A stretch of 64,000 nucleotides of DNA from Chamaea fasciata (taxonomy: Eukaryota; Chordata; Aves; Passeriformes; Sylviidae): assembly GCA_029207755.1 (NCBI GenBank), contig JARCOQ010000002.1, positions 113,695,745 to 113,759,744 on the forward strand. The letters run 5' to 3'. Positions 57,113 through 64,000 of this stretch are shown piece after piece. Position 1 is the stretch's first letter. Every line of letters begins with the position of its first letter. Below the pieces are notes generated by a model. The model saw nothing but the letters and a program-made list of their open reading frames with translations, had not been told where the DNA came from and did no database searches. The position numbers and the translations under genes are program-made.

Positions 57113-57669
57113 TGTACCAGTCAGCAGCTAAGCCCCACTCACTCCCTGCTGGTGGGATTTGGGAGAGAACTGGAGAAGCAAAAGTCAGAAACTTGTGAGT
57201 TGAGATGAAGATAGGTTAATAGGCAAAGCAAAAGCCACATTTGCAAGCAAAGCAAATCTGGGACTCCGTTCCTCCCCTTCCCCTGGGCAGGCAGGTGTAC
57301 AGCCATCCCCAAAAAAGCTGGGATTCATTCTATTTAGTGGTGGCTTGGGGAGACCAAAAGCCATCACCCCAAACACCCCACCTTCCTTCTTCTCCCATCT
57401 CCAGACTCTGAGCAGGATGCCATATGGGTGGGACATCCTTTAGGTCATTTGGGGTCAGCTGTCCTGGCTGTGTCCCCTCCCAAATCCATGTGCACACCCA
57501 GCCCACTCATCAGTGGGGTGAGGTGAGAGACAGAAAAAGTATAATTTCTTCTCAGCAAAACCCAAAGCATCCCTGAATTATCAACACTGATTCCAGCACA
57601 AATACAGACCACAGCCCCACAACAGCTACAGCAAAGAAAATTAACCCTACCCCAGCCAAAACCAGCACA
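57113..57669 (-). mobile_element. Avian ERV LTR, degraded
   Basis: On the - strand it begins TGTGCTGGTTTTGGCTGGGG (complement of CCCCAGCCAAAACCAGCACA at the right edge). Within it, GGGGTCAGCTGTCCTGGCTG, CAACACTGATTCCAGCACAA and TTAATAGGCAAAGCAAAAGC (+ strand readings) follow the order of a widespread avian retroviral LTR. It ends near TGTACCAGTCAGCAGC at 57,113. No clear target duplication remains, so it is older than the 51.4-kb solo LTR. Family assignment is from memory. Confidence 0.8.
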
Positions 57670-58089
57670 GGCAGTGATTCTTTTATCACACCTTTTCACT
57701 GCAGTGTTCTGAGGTCAGCTGTGATGAAGACAGTAAGAAAGAAGTCTGGACTTCCAAAATAGAGACATCTGACCCTGCAGTGCGTGGCATTTTAGGAAAG
57801 AGAACACAAAACCACAGTACTTTAAAAAGCAAGTGGTGAGAAAGGCAGCGGTGTGAGGAAAAAAAATGCTCTTGGGTGTCTCTTGGTTTTGAGGAATGAG
57901 AGGCTGATTCTACTGCCAGCTACCGTTGTTTATTCTGAGCTTTACCACCATGGATTAAGGTGTACTACTTCCCTCTTGCAGGTGGCCAGATACAAAGCCT
58001 CATGGATCTTCCCAGATGTCGGTTGAGGCATTAGAATGGCAACCACAGCATTAATGTGATTTGCAAGCTCGCCAACCCAAATGTGAGCA
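57670..58089. other. Non-coding spacer
   Basis: No recognised element. Confidence 0.5.
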
Positions 58090-58605
58090 CAACCCAAGTG
58101 CAAGGAAAGCTGCACCTCCAGGGCTGTGTCCAGTTCTGGCTCCTACGAGACAGACCTGGAGGGGCTGGAGCGTGTCCAGGGCAGGGCAGGGAGCTGGGGA
58201 AGGGGCTGGAGCCCCAGGAGGGGCTGAGGGAGCTGGGCAAGGGGCTGAGCCTGGAGAAAAGGAGGCTCCGGGGGGACCTGGTGGCTCTGCACAAGTCCCT
58301 GCCAGGAGGGGACAGCCGGGGGGGTCGGGCTCTGCTCCCAGGGAACAGGGACAGGAGGAGAGGGAACGGCCTCAGGCTGGCCCAGGGGAGGCTCAGCTTG
58401 GCCAGCAGCAGGAATTTCCCCATGGAAAGGGTGCTCAGGCCTTGGCAGGGGCTGCCCAGGGAGCTTTGGAGTGCCCGTCCCTGGAGGCGTCACCTGGAGG
58501 CGGCACTCAGTGCTCTGGGCTGGGGACAAGGTGGAGATAGAAGTTTGTACGTGATGATCTTGGGTATCTTTTCCGACATAAATGATTCTGGGATTGTTTG
58601 ATTCT
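58090..58605 (+). mobile_element. CR1 LINE 3' fragment, longest copy here
   Basis: GGGCTGTGTCCAGTTCTGGC, GAGGGGCTGGAGCGTGTCCA, GACCTGGTGGCTCTGCACAA, GAACGGCCTCAGGCTGGCCC, GCTCTGGGCTGGGGACAAGG, ending near ATGATTCTGGGATTG. It keeps high G+C and several CpGs, consistent with a relatively young copy. The 181-, 167- and 159-codon frames here are CR1 tail and not host genes. Confidence 0.93.
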
Positions 58606-58960
58606 CTGGAGGCGCCCCACACGGGTGCCACCCCCCAGTGCTCCATGTCTGTGGTCAGTGCAGGGACAGCTCAGGCTGAGGGCTGAGCCGTGACGGGAAC
58701 AAACACGTCGCGGTGCCATGTCGGGGCTGACCGAGCGGGCCGGGACACCAGCCGTGCCTGAGCATAGATGGCGCAACAGTTTCACTAATCGCTGTTAGTT
58801 CCAGCGCCGAGCATCCCAAACCCTCCAAGCTGCTCTCCTCGATCTCCGTGTGTGCACAGGCACGACTTTGCTGGTTTGAAAAGTCACCTTTTTAGAGGCA
58901 AGGTCACCTCTAAATCCACGGCAGGTCCAGCCAGAGCAGCGTGTCTGACCATGCCCTGAG
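58606..58960. other. CpG-rich patch
   Basis: It is richer in G+C and CpG than its surroundings (for example GTGACGGGAACAAACACGTC and GGCTGACCGAGCGGGCCG around 58,690-58,740). A short ATG frame starts at 58,718 and stops by 58,799; not enough to call an exon. It could be a small CpG island or simply continue the CR1-associated high G+C. Confidence 0.4.
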
Positions 58961-61900
58961 GCCCGAGGCCTGTCTATCCCTCCCGCTCCTGCAGGCTCAG
59001 GAGGGAAATAAGTGTTTAAAATCCAGCCAGAGGTTGTCAGAGCCCTCAAACCCTTCTCATTCCTGAGGGCAATTAAGGGATTTTGCCTTCGTACTCACCC
59101 TGCGATAGGGAAAGCATGCACTCTCTCCTTTAACCCACTGTAAACAGATCTACGGGATTAAGTGGCTGGAACAAGGTCATGCAGGAAGCTGTGGTTGGAC
59201 TGGGAATCTTGGTTTGTGTCTGCATCCCTCGTCATGGGCAGACTGCCTGCCCCAACAAATAAGCAAATTTGCATGTTCTAAGTGCCTATCACGTTAGCGA
59301 GCTGGGGGATTTGCATTGTTGTCTCAGGTTCCTGATTTCTATTATTAGGTCCGTTATGTATCTCTGTGTGTTGAATTTGCCATAATAAGAGATAATAAAA
59401 GACGTAAAGAGATGATGTTGTATTATCTCCAGACGTTATTTCAATTTGACTGTGCAGTAAGGGTATGAAAGCTGTGCTTAAACCAGACTATTATTTTCAT
59501 ATATCTATTTTAGCAAGCTCTGAAATCCAGAAAGGAGCTATAAATAGAGTATATATCTGCATTGAGTCTCACTGTAAATGAATTGGGAGAAAATTGGGTA
59601 GGAACACAGCTGAATGAACAGGGAGATAACAATGTTGGGTAATTCCATTTTGATTTCCTTCCATTTGGTGGATGTGTGTTTCTTCAGCTGGTGTGTGTCA
59701 ACATCGGGTGTTTCACAATGCGGTTTTTTACTGGTGTGCGTGCAGATCTTGCTCCTTTGATATCACAACACCAGAGGTTTGTTTGCCCGCTCAGGTTGTT
59801 TGGAGAGTGTCTCATTTGAAGGAGGAAGAGGGTGCCCGCAAGCTCTCACTTGTTGAGAGGGCAGAATATGTAACTCTGCCGAGGTGGGGCAAAGCTGATC
59901 ATCCGAAGGTGTTTATCTGAAGGGCATTCATTCTGCAAGTCACACCTCCTCCCCTAAGAAAAGGAGGTATTTCCTCTATAGTGATGTTTAACTCTTAAGA
60001 TTCCCCTCCACAAAATCCAGGAAAATTCGCCCATTTCACCAGGTTAATCAGGATGAGTTCATTCCACACCAGATATCCCTTCTGATGCAAAAGCAGAATG
60101 GATGGTGAAACACGCTTGCTTTCCTCCTTTTAACAACAATTTTCTTTCGTTCCAACCTCTGATTTCATTAATGGCTGCTGTCCTTGTTTTAGAGGGAATT
60201 TGGAGCTGAAGTCTTTCCCAACCGGTTAAAATGTTTTGCTAAAAAAAAAACTGTGCAAAACAAATCCCAAGAGAAAAGCCAGACCCATCCTAAATAAACT
60301 TTACTGAACAGGAGATTAGATTTCAAGTAGTAACAGATTTTATAATAGAGAGTATTTGCTCTAAGGGTTGCCAAGGATAAGTCATGTCAGGAAGGAGAAA
60401 AGCTCACTAGGTAGCAGAATGAATAGAGGAGATCTTGGGAATATGGGAAGAAAAGGAAACCACCATGAACTGAAGCTGAACAAAGAAAGGGAACACAAAT
60501 ATAGGAAAACAGGCTAACAGTTGTGACAGAGAACTGGGCAAAGAATAGTAAACCAAAAAATCCACTCATATATGTGCATATAATTAAGGAAATTTGCTGA
60601 TCTGTTCTTGCTTTCTCTTTGCATGTGCCAGTCCTGAGTTTGGCCAGCTGAGCCATAATGCCACCAAAACTGCAGGTACCAGTATCTGCAAAAACAAATG
60701 GAAAAATCAGTGTTAATATTAGCACTGGATCTACTTGCCTTTTCCTGCAGCCAGGAAATGGAAACAATGGCACACAACTTTATGTGACCAACAAAACTTT
60801 GTTGCCAACAGCAAATAGTCCCAGGAAACAGCTTGAGAACAATTGATGGATGCTAACTGAGAGATTGCATCACTTTGACTCACGAAAGTGTTGATGGAAA
60901 TAGACCTGCTGCTGGTTATTTCAAGGACAGAAAGTCATGGTGTCACTGTTTAAGTTGACATGAACAGGCAAACACCTTCAGTTGGGAGGAAGTGGGGTTA
61001 ATGGTGATGTGGAGGGAAGAAAAATCAGAATTTGAAGCATACTGTGAAGGCAAAATCATTGATGGGGGGACAAAACAAAGGAATTTGGAAATCTGGTAAG
61101 AAAACTGGCATCACACTTCTGGCTGTGCTCTTTATAACTGCAGAAGTGCTCAGGGATTGGACAGCCTGTTGTTTCACCAGTGTTAGGATAGCTGGCCTGC
61201 CCCTTCCTCCCTCATGGATGAACTTTTTATGATGTTTACTCCTTTCCAGCACTGCTGCCTCACTGCATCATTTTCTCTGCCTTCTCAGACGATGGGTGAC
61301 TAAAGATAGGGACTCTTTCCTACACAGCTCCTTGGCAGCTGGCAGTGAATGACCCCTGTCCCTGCAGATATATTTTTGGTTCAGTTATTCCGTCATTTCT
61401 GTTTCACTAATCCTAAGTCCTATTATCTCCCAGGCTCTGGCTCCCTTCACCTGTACTGTGACTGCCCAGGGTTTCCCTCATTCCAATAGCTTGCCATGCC
61501 CTGAATTCTTAGAGGGCTCTTGTGCTTTTTTTTTTTTTCTCTCTCTCCTCACTCCACTACTTTAATTTCTGAGCATATCCATTGGATTTCTAAGGGCTTT
61601 GAAAAGCCCTTCTCTGTGATCTGCCCTGCAGCACTCCTTGCCAGCCCTGCTTTGGAGGTGGGGGACAGAAATGCTGCTCCTGAGGTGTTTTTTGGACTGA
61701 TTCTCAAAGAAAGCTGGCAAGCATAGCCAAAATAGTGCAGTTTATTGGTGGGGCAGCGCATACCAGCAAAACATGTGCGATACCTCCTGCTGGTGGCTGA
61801 AAAAAAGGAAAACTGCTTTGATGAAGTATTAAAAGGTTGGTTTACTTTTACAGATTCCACAAAACAAAACAAAACAAAAAAAAACCTCACTGCAGCCAGA

Positions 61901-64000
61901 AACTAAAATACCACTCTGTCCACAATGGTAGGATTGACTATGTTTGGCTTCAGGTGTGTTATGGTGGATCACACCACCCTCTTTCTTGGTCTCTCTCTTG
62001 ACTATATAGGGAATTTGGTCAGCTAACTTTGGCCCTGAATCACACCCACAGCAGATGACTAATGCTGCCCTAAACAGAGATTTCTACTATAAACCCTCAT
62101 CTTTTCCACTAAATGGGCCTAGTGCCTTTCTCTTGGCAGATGAGGTGCTGGCACTGCCCAGAGTTGTAACTCAGGTGACCTTGGCCAGGCCAGTGTCCCC
62201 TCCCTCTCATCCCTGCCACTGCAAGGGAAATGGCTGGGCAAGGAAAGCTCTCCTGGCCTGGGACAACACAGCTGCAATGCCAACCACTTCTCCCCATGGA
62301 TTATTTTCTGCTCCCCTTCCTGCTCAGTGGCTTCCCAGGTGGATGGTGCTTGTGGGGGCTGGCTACAGGGTGCTCCTATGGTCTTTTGGAAAGTGGTGCA
62401 GAGCAGGAGCTCCATCCAGCTGGAGAGACTGGCAAGAGGGAGGGGAAGGGCTTCAGAGCTCTCTGAGGCTTCCCCCCAACCTGTGGACAGTGCCACCTTA
62501 GCTAGGTTTTACCCCAGGTTTCTTCAACATCCACCTTGTCCTTCCCATTTTTCTTCCATCCAGATCTTTTACATATTTGCCCAGTTTGCCATAAATAGCT
62601 TAATGTAAGTCCCAGCCTTGGAGGGGGAAGGGTGGACAGAACCCTGCCGGAGCACTCACCACAACAATTCCTAGAGAGGAACCAGGAGGGAAAAGGGATA
62701 ATGGATGTGGAGCACACCTGAGGTGCCCACTCAGTGCTGAGACTGCCCAGGGGGAGGTCTTTGAGATGCCCAATCAGCAAAGATCCCTGAGCAGCCAAGG
62801 GTGTCTCCCAGTCACTTCAGGCTCATTTCCCCAGTTAATCTCTTTTCCAGCAGTGTTGTTACACCTTCCCATTCCCCTTTCTCCCAGCCCCCTGAGTTTT
62901 CCAGCTCTTTGTGGATGTAATTATTTAAATTGCTCTCCATAGTTACAGGCAGGTGGTAAAACCAATAACTTGAACCAGTGCCCCAGCTTAGATAATGTGC
63001 CCTGGAATCTGAAACCCTGAACTCCAGCACAGGAACTTTTGATATCTGTGGCACAGATATGTAAATCAAATTTCTGCTGATCCATCAGAATTCCTGAAAA
63101 ACTTTCTAGTGCACTTGGGTGTATCATCCCCCGTCTAGTTTTCATGGACAGGGCTGCAGCCATGTGTCCAAAACCTGTGTCTGACACCTGAGTGGAACTA
63201 CAGGAGAGTGATTTAAGGAAAAGTGAGATTGTTGCTCCTTAAAAAAAATTAAAAGTCCCTTGACCATACATCCAAACCAAGCTTTTGGATTGAAAAAGAG
63301 TGAAGACAAAAAAAAATACCTAGAAAACCATGGAAGTGTGGCCTGTTCAGAGTTTCTAGCTGTAAAGTGCTTGGAATTCTGAGCCTGGCAGGGAGGCTCT
63401 GGTGCTGCTGGAGGGCACACCTTGTGCCAGCTGGGTTCTGCTCACCTGTGCCAACCCAGCTGCCAGGGGGTTTGCCAGGAATGGGAGCTTAGGTCTTTTG
63501 CCAGCATGTATAAACGCTGTTCCCAACAGGAAAACAATGAAGTTGTTCTTTTTTCCTACCTGGGAGCCATTAGGGAAAGTCAGAGTACTCATTTTACAGC
63601 CAGGCTTCCCTTTGATAGGCACCTTCCTTTATCAGCACGGCTGGAGATACTCAGGGTTTGGTGTTTGAGATCACAGAACTCAGAAATGAATGGAAGCGTG
63701 CAAGCAGAGGTGGGACAGCAACTGCAGCTTTCTTCTTTCCTTGAGTCAGCTGGTACTTTATCCTTAGGCAATGTCAATTAAAAATTCAAATGGGCAGGCA
63801 ACTCAAGTGCACAACCCCATTTATTCTGTGAAACAGCAAGCAAAGGACTGGCTTCTGGGGCTAGATCCACTTGAGGCAGGGCTGGAGCAGCACAGGACTG
63901 GAGATGGCGAGGTTGTACATCCCCCCTCCTGCCCCTCATGGCAGCCAAACCACCCACGAGCTCTGCAAAGTCCTCTCCCCTTTTTCACACTCACGTTTCA
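58961..64000. other. 5 kb without recognised gene or large repeat
   Basis: About 59,270-59,570 is A+T-rich, low in simple repeats and rich in TAAT/ATTA-type words (for example GCCATAATAAGAGATAATAA), which makes it a candidate conserved non-coding element. There is a T-rich run at 61,528-61,539 and an (AAAAC)n tract at 61,858-61,884. Open frames up to 148 codons overlap antisense frames and have no recognised domain. Confidence 0.45.
61858..61884 (+). repeat. (AAAAC)n simple repeat
   Basis: AAAACAAAACAAAACAAAAC followed by A-rich sequence. Confidence 0.9.

Noticed and set aside
58031..58646. Frames of 130-181 codons
   Set aside because: They lie in the non-coding 3' end of a CR1 LINE, not in its ORF2.

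Overview
The window looks like nuclear DNA from a bird, probably a songbird. Three things point there: many 5'-truncated CR1 LINE tails (with their typical ending near GATTCTGTG), avian-type retroviral LTRs, and the lack of Alu/B1/L1-type repeats. The species call is inference. No host protein-coding gene, tRNA or rRNA could be supported. Most open frames are accidental frames in satellite, LTR or CR1 DNA.

Region 1 (1-14,600) is a tandem satellite with a monomer of about 425 bp. Eleven monomers form a 4,680-bp higher-order repeat present twice in the window; I saw two mismatches between copies. From 9,426 the array changes to an 8-monomer (about 3,400 bp) arrangement. Each monomer carries a long perfect or near-perfect hairpin. 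Region 2 (14,609-18,315, ending at 25,648-26,178) holds older, more divergent monomers in the opposite orientation. It includes a 1,682-bp tandem duplication that carries two copies of an unidentified sequence of about 455 bp.

Region 3 (18,316-25,647) is a nested retroviral insertion in that inverted satellite. An older solo LTR is split by a complete 6.5-kb endogenous retrovirus (ERV) of the same family: 5' LTR, tRNA-Lys1,2-type primer site, gag, pro-pol, no env, 3' LTR, and a 5-bp target duplication. Its gag-pro-pol frame runs about 5 kb without a visible frameshift but has 39 in-frame stops. Those in pro-pol are mostly where Trp (TGG) is expected, and catalytic Gly/Asp/Glu positions are also altered in the G-to-A direction. 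The 3' LTR differs from the 5' LTR by 14 G-to-A changes and none in reverse. Together this is the signature of APOBEC-type G-to-A hypermutation before integration, the most striking biology in the window.

Region 4 (26,179-64,000) is ordinary non-coding sequence with about 17 CR1 3'-end fragments from at least four tail subfamilies, in both orientations. It also has one solo LTR with palindromic ends (51,413-51,848), one older LTR (57,113-57,669), short simple repeats and a small CpG-rich patch near 58.1-58.9 kb. The window therefore spans a satellite/euchromatin boundary at about 26,178.
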